A stretch of 64,000 nt of DNA from an uncultured Clostridia bacterium (GTDB lineage: Bacteria > Bacillota > Clostridia > TANB77 > CAG-508). The number at the start of each line of letters is the position of its first letter. The first letter of the stretch is position 1. Position numbers and translations under genes: made by a program. A model generated the notes under the pieces. That model was not told the DNA's origin. It worked only from the letters and a program-made list of their open reading frames with translations, and did not search any database. Below, one piece after another: positions 1 through 7,576 of this stretch. The stretch spans positions 320,969 through 384,968 of the forward strand of contig CALXET010000001.1 of assembly GCA_944387405.1 (NCBI GenBank), given 5' to 3'.

Positions 1-2
1 GT

Positions 3-317
3 GATTATTATACAGACCATGGTTGGGGCACTTACCCACAAAGTGCTAGTGGCATGGCATTTAGTGCTCAAACACTACAAGTAACAAGCGATCCAATCGC
101 AGACCTTCAAGAAGATCTTGCAGCAGAACAAAAGGCTAGAATGACTTATGAAAAACTTATAGATTTATGTGCTGATGATCCTGATGTAGTAGACCCTCTT
201 CGTTTCTTAAGAGAACGTGAAGTGGTACATTTCCAAAGATTTGGTGAAGCTTTAAATAATATACAAGATAAACTATCTAAGACTAAATTTTATATGAACC
301 AGATTGTAGATAGATAA
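3..317 (+). CDS. cotJC: Spore-coat manganese-catalase-like protein (CotJC family), 3' part
   Basis: The reading frame is open from the left edge, so the true start lies outside the window and about 104 C-terminal residues are seen. The visible part has the family's D-P-I-A-D-L-x-E-D-L-A-A-E-Q-K-A-R stretch followed by R-E-x-E-V-V-H-F-x-R-F-G-E-A-L. These carry Glu and His residues expected to bind the di-manganese centre in the ferritin-like fold. Full-length CotJC proteins are about 190 residues. Members sit in the inner spore coat of Bacillus and Clostridia, so this gene supports a spore-forming host. A hairpin terminator follows directly. Confidence 0.85.
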   Translation, partial: DYYTDHGWGTYPQSASGMAFSAQTLQVTSDPIADLQEDLAAEQKARMTYEKLIDLCADDPDVVDPLRFLREREVVHFQRFGEALNNIQDKLSKTKFYMNQIVDR

Positions 318-351
318 GATTATAATTATAAACAAAAATAAACTACTTTAT

Positions 352-394
352 AAAGGAGATTACATTTTATTTATTATTATGTAATCTCTTTTAT
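352..394 (+). terminator. Rho-independent terminator of cotJC
   Basis: A perfect 10-bp stem (GAGATTACAT at 356-365 with ATGTAATCTC at 379-388) is followed by a T run. It closes the cotJC transcript before the first island. Confidence 0.85.
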
Positions 395-403
395 TACATG
401 CGC

Positions 404-432
404 TTGATTTTATTATGTAAACATGTTATCAT
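404..432 (+). promoter_or_regulatory. Island-type promoter for the gene at 499
   Basis: The -35 is TTGATT (404-409) and the -10 is TATCAT (427-432), 17 bp apart, with TG one base before the -10. The spacer contains TTATGTAAAC, an element shared with the other island promoters. Confidence 0.7.
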
Positions 433-498
433 ATTTTCTAATAAGTCCTGACTTTTTAGCAGGCTACCTATTTTAGGTAATTTATAGGAGGGTACAAT

Positions 499-852
499 AT
501 GATAGAAGTACTACGGAAAGAACATTGCGTATTTGTTTTTGACCAGTTCGAGAACAGAGGGATAGTTTTCCCTAGAACTGTTACCACAACATTTGAAGAT
601 TTCATGCGCGATGCAAAAGAAACAGCACAGACATTAAAAGAGGGAATGTTTGTAAAACCTCTAATCTACGACTTTTCACGTGTAGGGAATTATAATGCAC
701 TTGCTGACTTTGTCTGTGGCATGAAAAACAGAGATCATGTTCTCGATTCTGATGAAAATGCTATCGAAATGTATAAGTTCTTTTTTGCAAACTCCATACC
801 GCAGATTTCTCCGGGCAATATAGATTTTATATACCTTGGGAAACGCAAATAA
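499..852 (+). CDS. Orphan island protein, 117 aa, unknown function
   Basis: I do not recognise this protein. It starts MIEVLRKEHC, is soluble, and has no signal peptide or membrane segment. A strong GGAGGG ribosome site lies 8 bases before the ATG. Base composition is clearly richer in G+C than the neighbours, and the gene has its own promoter and terminator, so it is a free-standing cassette between cotJC and the Nudix gene. Codon 6 (514-516) is CGG, read as arginine: a +1 shift there would give a protein of only about 20 residues. This is opposite to how CGG behaves in the resident genes. Upstream, short hairpins (TACCT/AGGTA and CCTAT/ATAGG) could mask the ribosome site, but the pairing is weak. 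Confidence 0.7.
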   Translation: MIEVLRKEHCVFVFDQFENRGIVFPRTVTTTFEDFMRDAKETAQTLKEGMFVKPLIYDFSRVGNYNALADFVCGMKNRDHVLDSDENAIEMYKFFFANSIPQISPGNIDFIYLGKRK

Positions 853-871
853 TTTTGCACGAAAAACACGA

Positions 872-917
872 AAAAGGGAGGGCAGCTTATAAAAGCGGTC
901 CTCCCTTTTATATTTTT
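872..917 (+). terminator. Terminator of the 499 island gene
   Basis: AAAAGGGAGG (872-881) pairs perfectly with CCTCCCTTTT (900-909), followed by a T-rich tail. Confidence 0.85.
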
Positions 918-1037
918 GATTCATAAATATTTATTTAAATTCTAATTATCAATTTTGTCTCTAAAAAAATAAGAGCAGTTTTTTATTATAAAAGTCACTT
1001 TTAACATTTGATATTTCTAACTTTTATTAATCTATTT

Positions 1038-1457
1038 TTATTTAAAATGATTTAATATAATATCTTTAATTTCTATTGGTCTAATATCTAATTTAGAAGC
1101 TCTATTTTTTGTAACTTCTATAACACTATAACTTCCATGTTTTTTATAATCTTTGTTCTTAACTTCATCACCTGTTCCGGATCCAATAATACCTGATCTA
1201 TATTTGCAAAAGAAAAAATACTGCGTTCTTCCTGAATCTTTAATAATATATGGATTATCTAAATTTTCTATTTCAATTTCTACACCAATTTCTTCTCTTA
1301 TCTCTCTTCTTAATGCTTCTTCTAATGATTCTCCATCTTCTACTCCTCCTCCAGGAACAACATTATATACTTGTTTATCATAAAAAAGTCCTTTCTCTCT
1401 ATGCATTAATATTACTTTATTTCTTCTATAAATTATTGCTGCAACTCTATCTTTCAT
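1038..1457 (-). CDS. Nudix hydrolase, 139 aa
   Basis: The Nudix box G-x5-E-x7-R-E-U-x-E-E-x-G-U is complete at residues 37-59 (G37, E43, R51, E52, E55, E56, G58). This gives the Mg-binding loop that hydrolyses nucleoside diphosphate derivatives. The length fits a minimal single-domain member. The exact substrate cannot be read from sequence; MutT-like or sugar-nucleotide clean-up are both possible. It has an AGGAGG ribosome site and appears to be a single-gene unit. A second Nudix protein is encoded at 50629-51078. Confidence 0.9.
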   Translation of the reverse strand: MKDRVAAIIYRRNKVILMHREKGLFYDKQVYNVVPGGGVEDGESLEEALRREIREEIGVEIEIENLDNPYIIKDSGRTQYFFFCKYRSGIIGSGTGDEVKNKDYKKHGSYSVIEVTKNRASKLDIRPIEIKDIILNHFK

Positions 1458-1514
1458 AAATTCCTCCTATTTGTTATATATTGTAAACAAAAAAGATATA
1501 TAAATCATTTAAAT

Positions 1515-2111
1515 TTATATATCCTTTTTTAATGATTTATATATTAATTTTTCTAAATCACTTATGTCATATACTGATTTTTTGCTAGCATATAACATTT
1601 CTTCAGAACTTACTTCTCTCATATCTAGTAAATAACCATTTTTTAATGCTAGTTGTCTTATAAATTCCCTTATAGCTCTTCCATTTCCTTCTCTAAAAGG
1701 ATGAAGTACATTAAATTCTGCTAAATAATATGCTAAACTTTCTGCAAGCTTTTCTTTAGAATATCCATCAAAATAATTTTTATCTTTAATTTCAGAAAGT
1801 AATCTATCTAGTTCTGTTTCAATATATTCCCATTCAGCAAATCTAAAGTCATCTTTTGCAATATTTTCAGTTCTAAATTCACCTGCAAAGTCATATAAGT
1901 CCTCAAACATAAATCTATGAATACTCTTAAAATGTTCTTTATCAAAATTTCCTGTAATTCCTATTCTTCTAAGTTCAAAAGCCTTAAAAACAGCAATCCT
2001 ATTTTCAAGTTTCATAAGACTGCTGAAATCTTTTATATTTAATTTATTTTTTAATACATTCGTTCCTTTATAACAATAAATTGAGTTTCTTGATTCATAA
2101 AAATCATCCAT
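1515..2111 (-). CDS. Fic/Fido-domain AMP-transferase-like toxin, 198 aa
   Basis: The Fic core motif H-P-F-x-E-G-N-G-R is complete at residues 137-145, with His137 as the expected catalytic base and the GNGR loop for the nucleotide phosphates. Fic enzymes transfer AMP or a related group to hydroxyl side chains of target proteins. The gene starts 12 bases after the end of a 55-residue gene that looks like its inhibitor, with an AAAGGGG ribosome site in the gap. This is the layout of VbhA/VbhT-type toxin-antitoxin modules. The cellular target is unknown. Confidence 0.85.
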   Translation of the reverse strand: MDDFYESRNSIYCYKGTNVLKNKLNIKDFSSLMKLENRIAVFKAFELRRIGITGNFDKEHFKSIHRFMFEDLYDFAGEFRTENIAKDDFRFAEWEYIETELDRLLSEIKDKNYFDGYSKEKLAESLAYYLAEFNVLHPFREGNGRAIREFIRQLALKNGYLLDMREVSSEEMLYASKKSVYDISDLEKLIYKSLKKDI

Positions 2112-2123
2112 TTATAAACCCCT

Positions 2124-2291
2124 TTATAAAATAGAATTTTTAACTTGTTCTATCATTTCATTAAAAGATATTTCATTATTTGAATACATTTGAAGCATTC
2201 TTATATCTTCATCAGTTACTGTCATATTTTCTATAGCGAAATCTACTTTCATATTATCAATATCATAAAAAAACTTCTCTTCTTTATTCAT
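2124..2291 (-). CDS. Small VbhA-like Fic antitoxin, 55 aa
   Basis: This short frame begins MNKEEKFFYDIDN and ends just before the Fic gene. Residues 16-23 (V-D-F-A-I-E-N-M) resemble the inhibitory helix S/T-x-x-x-E-G/N of Fic antitoxins, whose Glu blocks the ATP gamma-phosphate. The first position of the motif is Asp instead of Ser or Thr, which is a departure. The rest (T-D-E-D-I-R-M-L, then E-I-S-F-N-E-M-I) matches the short helical antitoxins found next to Fic genes. The function is inferred from the motif and from tight coupling to the toxin. Confidence 0.75.
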   Translation of the reverse strand: MNKEEKFFYDIDNMKVDFAIENMTVTDEDIRMLQMYSNNEISFNEMIEQVKNSIL

Positions 2292-2432
2292 AATATTAAT
2301 TCCTTTCTTTTTAAAAACGCTACAATAATATTATACCACAAAAAGCCTAAAAAATCTACTGTTTTGATATTTTTTTGCACTTTTTTAGGTGAATTTTAAT
2401 AACTTTTTATTAGACTTTTTTGTATTAATTTT

Positions 2433-2921
2433 TTATTCCTTATAATTAAAATTTATTGATGCTTCTTCTTGTGAAATATCTCCCGTTTGAGTAAATAAAA
2501 AGAAAAAATCATCTAAAATAGTTTCATTTGATAAATCCTCAGAAGAATCAAATTCTATTATCCATGCATTATATTTTCCTTCTATATCTTCAATCTCCTT
2601 ATTTTTTACTTCATATACTCCTTCTTGTTTCACATCTCCATTTTCATATAAAAATGTTCCATCTTCATTTAAAGTAATGTTACTTCCTGTAGCCAAATCA
2701 ATTCCTTCATATATTCCATATTTTAATAAATTATCTCCAACTTTAATACCTTTTACTTCACCTTGATTTGTAATTATGTTAGTAGTATTTTCTTTAGTTT
2801 GACTTGTAGTCTCGTTTTTATCATTTTTACTAAATGTATTAACCCCTACAAATAATAAAATTATAATTACTAATAAAGCAATTATAAGTATTAATATACT
2901 AGATTTTTTCATTTTTGACAC
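2433..2921 (-). CDS. Membrane-anchored extracytoplasmic protein, 162 aa, unknown
   Basis: A lysine-rich start is followed by one hydrophobic helix (about residues 8-28) and a Ser/Thr/Asn-rich linker. The folded part contains L-K-Y-G-I-Y-E-G-I, then T-L-N-E-D-G-T-F-L-Y and G-V-Y-E-V. This beta-rich pattern recurs in small surface proteins of Clostridia, where it has no known function. No lipobox cysteine is present, so the helix is probably an uncleaved anchor. It is followed by lemA in the same direction but lies about 80 bases away. Confidence 0.65.
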   Translation of the reverse strand: MSKMKKSSILILIIALLVIIILLFVGVNTFSKNDKNETTSQTKENTTNIITNQGEVKGIKVGDNLLKYGIYEGIDLATGSNITLNEDGTFLYENGDVKQEGVYEVKNKEIEDIEGKYNAWIIEFDSSEDLSNETILDDFFFLFTQTGDISQEEASINFNYKE

Positions 2922-2998
2922 CTCTTACTAAAAAATAAATAAAATGCATATAAAAGACCATTTCTTAATAAAAATTTTAAAATGGTCTTAAAAATTAA

Positions 2999-3625
2999 TT
3001 ATTTATTCTCATTATTATTTTGATTATTTTCTATATTATTCTCTTTTTCTTCGTTACTTTCTTCTTCACTATTAAATTCTACATTCACATTCTCTCTTGT
3101 AATAAAATCCACTTCAAAATATTCAGCTAGTTTAAAACCAAATAATTTAGCCAAAATATTATTTGGAAAAGTTTGAATTAAATTATTATAATTCCTAGTA
3201 GTTTCATTATAATGTTTTCTAGCTTCTTCTATATCTTTTTCAACTTCTTCAAGACCATTTTGAAGAGCTAAGAAATTTTCACCTGATTTTATTTCTGGAT
3301 AATTTTCAACTTCTATAAAAACATTTTTCATAACCTCTGATAATTTGTCTTCTAACTTTTGTCTTTTACTTACTGGTAATCTTTCTTTTAACTTTTCTCT
3401 TAATTCTGTAACTTCAATAAATACTTTATCTTCATGAGTTGTGTATTCTTCAATTGTAGCAACTAAGTTTGGTATTAAATCATATCTTTTCTTAAGAGCT
3501 ACATCAACATTACTAAAAGCTCCAATATTCTCGTTTAAGGCTTTTACAAGCTTATTAAAAATAACTATTACTGCAATTACAAAAACAGCAAGTATAACTA
3601 AAAAAATAATTGTTGAAATTTCCAT
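2999..3625 (-). CDS. lemA: LemA family protein, 208 aa
   Basis: The N-terminal membrane helix (about residues 4-24) is followed by N-V-D-V-A-L-K-K-R-Y-D-L-I-P-N-L-V, the hallmark of LemA proteins. A long helical region follows with the conserved Y-P-E-I-K and R-x-Y-N-x-x-x-x-x-F-P-x-N motifs. The C-terminus is a Glu/Asn-rich tail that is longer than usual. LemA proteins are membrane-anchored with a helical cytoplasmic or surface part; their molecular role is not settled. Confidence 0.9.
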   Translation of the reverse strand: MEISTIIFLVILAVFVIAVIVIFNKLVKALNENIGAFSNVDVALKKRYDLIPNLVATIEEYTTHEDKVFIEVTELREKLKERLPVSKRQKLEDKLSEVMKNVFIEVENYPEIKSGENFLALQNGLEEVEKDIEEARKHYNETTRNYNNLIQTFPNNILAKLFGFKLAEYFEVDFITRENVNVEFNSEEESNEEKENNIENNQNNNENK

Positions 3626-3733
3626 CTTTCTTCTCCTTAACTTTTGTAAAAATAATTCATAACCATTATATCTATACGAATCCTCTTTTTCAAGGACAAA
3701 ATGATATTTTATTTAATTTTGTTATAAAAATAT

Positions 3734-3784
3734 GGCACAGTGACTTAAGATATGTAATAACATCTATTTCATAAGCACTGTGCC
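3734..3784. terminator. Bidirectional hairpin below the kinase island gene
   Basis: GGCACAGTG (3734-3742) and CACTGTGCC (3776-3784) form a perfect 9-bp stem with a long AT-rich loop. T runs flank it on both strands, so it can end the minus-strand island gene. Confidence 0.7.
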
Positions 3785-3795
3785 TTTTTTGACTC

Positions 3796-4536
3796 TTAAC
3801 CGAACACTGACGTAGATTTTGAATCAAGCACGTATGACTCTGTAGCACCGATTCCCAGATATTTCTTCGTCAACTGGCTCTTCAGCATCAGATTCACAAC
3901 ATTAAAATCTTTTCTAACCTTATCAAAATTTTCTGAGCGAAAATCGCCTGAATATTCCCTCCCTCTTTTTATAAACCTTTTTTTAAGAGTTTCTAAAGGT
4001 TCATAAAGAAGAATCGACGTAACTCCGCTAAAATGTCGCCCTATCTTGTCTAAAGTTACAAATCTTTGCATGTCGTAGATAAACACTCCAATGAGAATAA
4101 CTGCTTTCTTTCCCCCATCACTTTGACTTAAAACAATACTTTCGAGTTCATTTGTGATGCGCTCTGCTGCTTCTTTTGGAAATTCCAGAACTTTTCTGAC
4201 CATAGCGTCTCTTGAAAGTGGCTTTTTTGTTATCTCCTCGAGCCATCTGAGGCAATACTCGTCAACATCTACAACATTTATGCCATACTCCTCTGCTATT
4301 TTTTTCGCAAAACTTGACTTTCCAGCAAGACTCGTCCCGTCTATTAGGATAAACCTGTTTTTCTTTATGCAATTGTCAAGCAATCCCTTGTCAAAAGGTT
4401 TACCCCGGAAATCCTGAACATCGCATCTTGTAAGAGAACCTGCATAACTAGCAAATTCCTCAGTCACACCTGCATAAGTAGTTTCTTGAAAGTGTCTCCA
4501 TGTTTTAGCAAAATCCATTGTTTCAATATTCTTCAT
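3796..4536 (-). CDS. Island P-loop kinase-like protein, 246 aa
   Basis: A Walker A loop G-T-S-L-A-G-K-S-S lies at residues 67-75. A short strand ending in D-V-D-E-Y follows, then a lid-like arginine-rich helix (K-K-R-F-I-K-R-G-R-E) near residue 190. This order resembles small-molecule or nucleoside kinases of the AAA/zeta-toxin-like P-loop class, but the first 60 residues do not match a family I know. G+C content is higher than in the flanking genes, and it has its own promoter (4567-4595) and hairpin. Arg44 is encoded by CGG (4405-4407) and must be read in frame for the Walker motif that follows. The substrate is unknown. Confidence 0.65.
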   Translation of the reverse strand: MKNIETMDFAKTWRHFQETTYAGVTEEFASYAGSLTRCDVQDFRGKPFDKGLLDNCIKKNRFILIDGTSLAGKSSFAKKIAEEYGINVVDVDEYCLRWLEEITKKPLSRDAMVRKVLEFPKEAAERITNELESIVLSQSDGGKKAVILIGVFIYDMQRFVTLDKIGRHFSGVTSILLYEPLETLKKRFIKRGREYSGDFRSENFDKVRKDFNVVNLMLKSQLTKKYLGIGATESYVLDSKSTSVFG

Positions 4537-4566
4537 AGTCTATTCCTCCTATTTTTGCTATTAAAT

Positions 4567-4595
4567 AGTATAACACTTTTTTGAAGTTATGTAAA
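4567..4595 (-). promoter_or_regulatory. Island-type promoter for the kinase gene
   Basis: On the minus strand the -35 is TTTACA and the -10 is TATACT, 17 bp apart, with TG one base before the -10. The leader is short and unstructured and has an AGGAGG ribosome site. Confidence 0.65.
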
Positions 4596-4623
4596 CTTTT
4601 ACTAATGTATTTTATTTGTATAT

Positions 4624-5538
4624 CTATTTTATCCTTCTTATTTTAGCAACAAAAAATCCTTCATATAATTCATTTGGCATAATGCATAAAGTTCCTTTTA
4701 TTTTAGTTGGAAGCAAAGGTAAATCCTCCATTCCATCAAATTTAATCGGAACTATTTCAAAATTATTATCTTTTAAAATCTCATTTACTATATTTTCATT
4801 TTCAACATCTAATATAGAACATGTTGAATATACTAATTCTTTTCCGGCTTTAATAAGCTTTGTAGCCTTTCTTAATAAAGAACTTTGGGCTCTTATTGAT
4901 TTTTCTATAAGTTTTTCTGTAAAATATTTTTCTATTTTATTATCATAAACACTTAATGTTCCGCTTCCACTACATGGTGCATCAAGTAGTATCTTATCAA
5001 AAGAAAAAAAGTCTTCTAATTTTCTTGAGTCCTTTACTAAACAAAATACTCTAGAAGCTCCTTGTTTTTCAATATTATATTTTAATCTTTCAGCCCTAAT
5101 AGAGTTCATTTCGCATGCTGTTATATTTGCTTTGTTATTTACTATAGATGCTATCTGAGTAGTCTTCCCCCCAGGAGCTGCTGTCATATCTAAAATATCT
5201 TCACCTTCTTTGGGATCAAGTATTATCGCAGGTAACATTGAAGATAAGCTTTGCATATATATTTCACCATTTTTATAAATATCTAATTCTTCTATAACAT
5301 TTTGAGAAACATCTTTTACTATAAAAGCATCTTTACTCCATATTATCTTTTCAAATTTAATGTTTTTTTCATTAAGAACTTCTTCTATTTTTTTATAATT
5401 ATTTTTTAAGTTATTTACTCTAAAACTAATAACTCTCCTTTGACTGTAACCTTCTATTATTCTTTTTGTCGTTTTTTCACCATATTGATCTTTTAACATA
5501 TCTTCTAGGAAATATGGAATGATTTGATTTTTGTCCAT
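4624..5538 (-). CDS. RsmB/NOP-family RNA 5-methylcytosine methyltransferase, 304 aa
   Basis: The SAM-binding motif A-P-G-G-K-T is at residues 121-126. Both catalytic cysteines of the RNA m5C family are present: Cys189 in D-A-P-C-S-G-S-G and Cys240 in Y-S-T-C-S. The N-terminal domain has the R-V-N-x-L-K motif of the family. At 304 residues it lacks the extra C-terminal PUA-like domain of RsmF and the N-terminal NusB-like domain of RsmB. It is therefore a short NSUN-like enzyme, and the rRNA or tRNA target cannot be assigned. Confidence 0.88.
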   Translation of the reverse strand: MDKNQIIPYFLEDMLKDQYGEKTTKRIIEGYSQRRVISFRVNNLKNNYKKIEEVLNEKNIKFEKIIWSKDAFIVKDVSQNVIEELDIYKNGEIYMQSLSSMLPAIILDPKEGEDILDMTAAPGGKTTQIASIVNNKANITACEMNSIRAERLKYNIEKQGASRVFCLVKDSRKLEDFFSFDKILLDAPCSGSGTLSVYDNKIEKYFTEKLIEKSIRAQSSLLRKATKLIKAGKELVYSTCSILDVENENIVNEILKDNNFEIVPIKFDGMEDLPLLPTKIKGTLCIMPNELYEGFFVAKIRRIK

Positions 5539-5604
5539 TAATTATTCTCCCATCTCAATACTTATTTATAAAACTTATATTAATCGTTTGTTCTTATTAT
5601 AATA

Positions 5605-6391
5605 TTACACTAAAATTGGATTACTATATGACACCTTTCCATTTGCATTCACTTCAAATTCAATTTCTATTGAAAGATATACATCAGTCTCTATTTTAAA
5701 ACAATATTTTCCGTTCTTCTAATTTTCCATATACTGTTGTCCAATCACATTCCTTTTTTAATGATTTCTCTTTATTATTTTCATAATTCTTTACTGTGTC
5801 CTCAATTCTCACGTCTGAAATTTTAGGAACTTCTTCTAGTGCTTGAATCCCATTCTCATTATATTTAAATATCTTATATCCATTTGAATAATTAAATGGA
5901 TTCTCATTAGTATCAATTATATTAATCGAAATTTTAGTATTTGTAAATTCTAAAACAGACATAGAAACATTCTCTTTCGAATTATAAACAGTCTTTATTA
6001 TGTTTTCTGGTATTTGAATATCACTATTTTCTTTTACTATTTCAATATTTACAACATTTCCAATTCTTGCTGGTGCTGTTTGTATAATTCCATCAGTATA
6101 ATATATTAATATTTCCTGTCCATTTTTATAATTGGTATTATTATCCTCATTATATTTAAAAGTAATTAAACCATAAACATTGCTCATAACATGAAATTTA
6201 TCATTATCTACTCTTATAATTACAGCTTTTAACATGGACAGTTCTTCTTCAACTTTAGTAATATTATTTTTTGAAATTATTCCTGATATTTTTTCATCAC
6301 CGTTATCTTTAAACTTATTTATAGCTATTGCTATTATTAATAAAACTATAACCGTTAAGAATAATATAATAATTTTAGAATATTTATTCAT
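5605..6391 (-). CDS. Membrane-anchored protein read through a CGG +1 frameshift, 261 aa
   Basis: The first frame runs from 6391 and would stop at 5696. Codon 227 is CGG (5713-5711). Moving +1 there (GAA-[C]-GGA-AAA) opens another 34 coding residues, with alternating charged and hydrophobic strands ending N-P-I-L-V at 5605. The extension looks coding: D-V-Y-L-S-I-E-I-E-F-E-V and N-G-K-V-S-Y. The protein has one N-terminal membrane helix (about residues 7-25) and an extracytoplasmic beta-rich domain with no family I recognise. The family gives no independent check, so this site rests on coding character and on the match to the other CGG sites. Confidence 0.6.
5711..5713 (-). other. CGG +1 frameshift site (hypothetical protein)
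   Basis: The codons are GAA CGG AAA in the first frame and GAA-C-GGA-AAA after the shift. The open downstream frame continues to 5605. Confidence 0.6.
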
Positions 6392-6479
6392 TTAACTTTT
6401 TCCTTTTGATATTTATATTTTTCTAAATTTTTTATTCATTTAAATTGATTTTATAAAATTATCCTAATATTGTAAATAG

Positions 6480-6523
6480 TTTATTTTATATCTTTTTACT
6501 TTTATTCTTCTTCAAATTGTGTC
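6480..6523. repeat. Partial second copy of the ABC exporter 3' end
   Basis: A 22-base stretch at 6480-6501 is identical to 7554-7575, the end of the ABC exporter gene at 7577 and the bases just below it. The similarity continues into a degraded coding tail (T-Q-F-E-E-E-stop versus S-Q-F-E-V-E-E-D-stop). The two copies bracket the KilA-N gene. Confidence 0.7.
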
Positions 6524-6559
6524 GTATATCTTTGAGAAAAGAAAATTTATTATATAATA

Positions 6560-6631
6560 TTATTTATAAGTTCCAAACATATCATTTTCCCTAATTAATG
6601 CTTTTATTTCTTCAATTAAACATTCCTTCAT
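6560..6631 (-). CDS. Possible 23-aa peptide below the KilA-N gene
   Basis: A short frame starting MKECLIEEIK follows an AAGGAG ribosome site at good spacing and ends just above the degraded ABC tail. It lies 19 bases below the KilA-N stop. It could be a real micro-peptide or the head of a gene lost in a rearrangement. Confidence 0.25.
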   Translation of the reverse strand: MKECLIEEIKALIRENDMFGTYK

Positions 6632-6650
6632 TCACTTTCTCCTTTTCATT

Positions 6651-7451
6651 TTATTTTAATAATTTTGTTTCACTATCCTTTGTTAATATTTTCATTTGTG
6701 AAATTGCTATTTGATTTAATTTATATAATCTATCAGATTGTTGCATTCCTTCATTTATAAATATTGAATTTGTATTTTCTAAATTTGCTAAACATATTAA
6801 TTCATTTATGCTTGCGTAATCTCTTATATTTCCTTTTTTGTTCGGATTCTTTTCTTTCCATTCTTTTGCTGTCATTCCAAATAAAGCCATATTTAATACG
6901 TCAGCTTCTTCTGCGTATACTAAATTTACTTGATTGCTAGTTAATTCCTTAGGTATTAAATTATTTTTTATTGCATCAGTGTGTATTCTATAGTTAACTT
7001 TTGCTAAATCTCTCTTTGCATTCCATCCTAATTCTTTTTGTTCTTCTTGTTTTAATCTTTCAAATTCTTTAATTAAATATATTTTAAATTTAGGGCTAAT
7101 CCACATTCCAAACTCAAATGCTATATCCTTATGTGCATAAGTTCCTCCATATCTTCCTGTCTTTGCAACTATTCCAATTGCATTTGTTTTCTTTGCCCAC
7201 TCTTTAACACTTATTTTGTAACTATTTAAACCTGCTTGACTTTTAATTATGGCGAATTCGCCATAATTAAAATTAGGATTATGCAATTCTTCCCATATTC
7301 CTAAAAATTCAATTGTATTTCTATTTCTCAACCAATCTGAAATAAAAAATTCACCATCTTTTGATTTTAGCATATCTGTCAAAGATATGTAATCTTCATT
7401 ACCTTCGTTATAATAATTTATTCTTGTATCTAAGACTTCAAAATTTTTCAT
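6651..7451 (-). CDS. KilA-N domain DNA-binding protein, about 266 aa
   Basis: The N-terminal half is a KilA-N domain (Y-I-S-L-T-D-M-L, then F-I-S-D-W-L-R-N-R-N-T-I-E-F-L, and G-G-T-Y-A-H-K-D-I-A-F-E-F-G-M-W-I-S-P-x-F). This domain is typical of phage antirepressors and DNA-virus proteins. The C-terminal half (A-L-F-G-M-T-A-K-E-W) matches the companion domain often attached to it. I take the start at 7451, because AAGGATGTG just upstream fits a ribosome site better than the ATG seven codons earlier. The gene sits between two copies of the ABC 3' end and contains a 32-bp perfect palindrome, so it is probably a mobile-element remnant. Confidence 0.85.
   Translation of the reverse strand: MKNFEVLDTRINYYNEGNEDYISLTDMLKSKDGEFFISDWLRNRNTIEFLGIWEELHNPNFNYGEFAIIKSQAGLNSYKISVKEWAKKTNAIGIVAKTGRYGGTYAHKDIAFEFGMWISPKFKIYLIKEFERLKQEEQKELGWNAKRDLAKVNYRIHTDAIKNNLIPKELTSNQVNLVYAEEADVLNMALFGMTAKEWKEKNPNKKGNIRDYASINELICLANLENTNSIFINEGMQQSDRLYKLNQIAISQMKILTKDSETKLLK
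7241..7272. repeat. 32-bp perfect palindrome inside the KilA-N gene
   Basis: The sequence is fully self-complementary around the centre GGCGAATTCGCC. It lies within coding sequence, in the region encoding N-Y-G-E-F-A-I-I-K. Confidence 0.9.
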
Positions 7452-7523
7452 AATATCACATCCTTTTGTCAATTTTATAAAACATATGTTCTATTGTCAA
7501 TAGAATATTTTTCTTTTTCATAA

Positions 7524-7560
7524 AAATAAAGCATATGATTCTTAATCATATGCTTTATTT
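7524..7560 (-). terminator. Terminator of the ABC exporter operon
   Basis: AAAGCATATGATT (7528-7540) pairs with AATCATATGCTTT (7544-7556). T-rich bases follow on the minus strand. Confidence 0.85.
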
Positions 7561-7576
7561 TATATCTTTTTACTTA

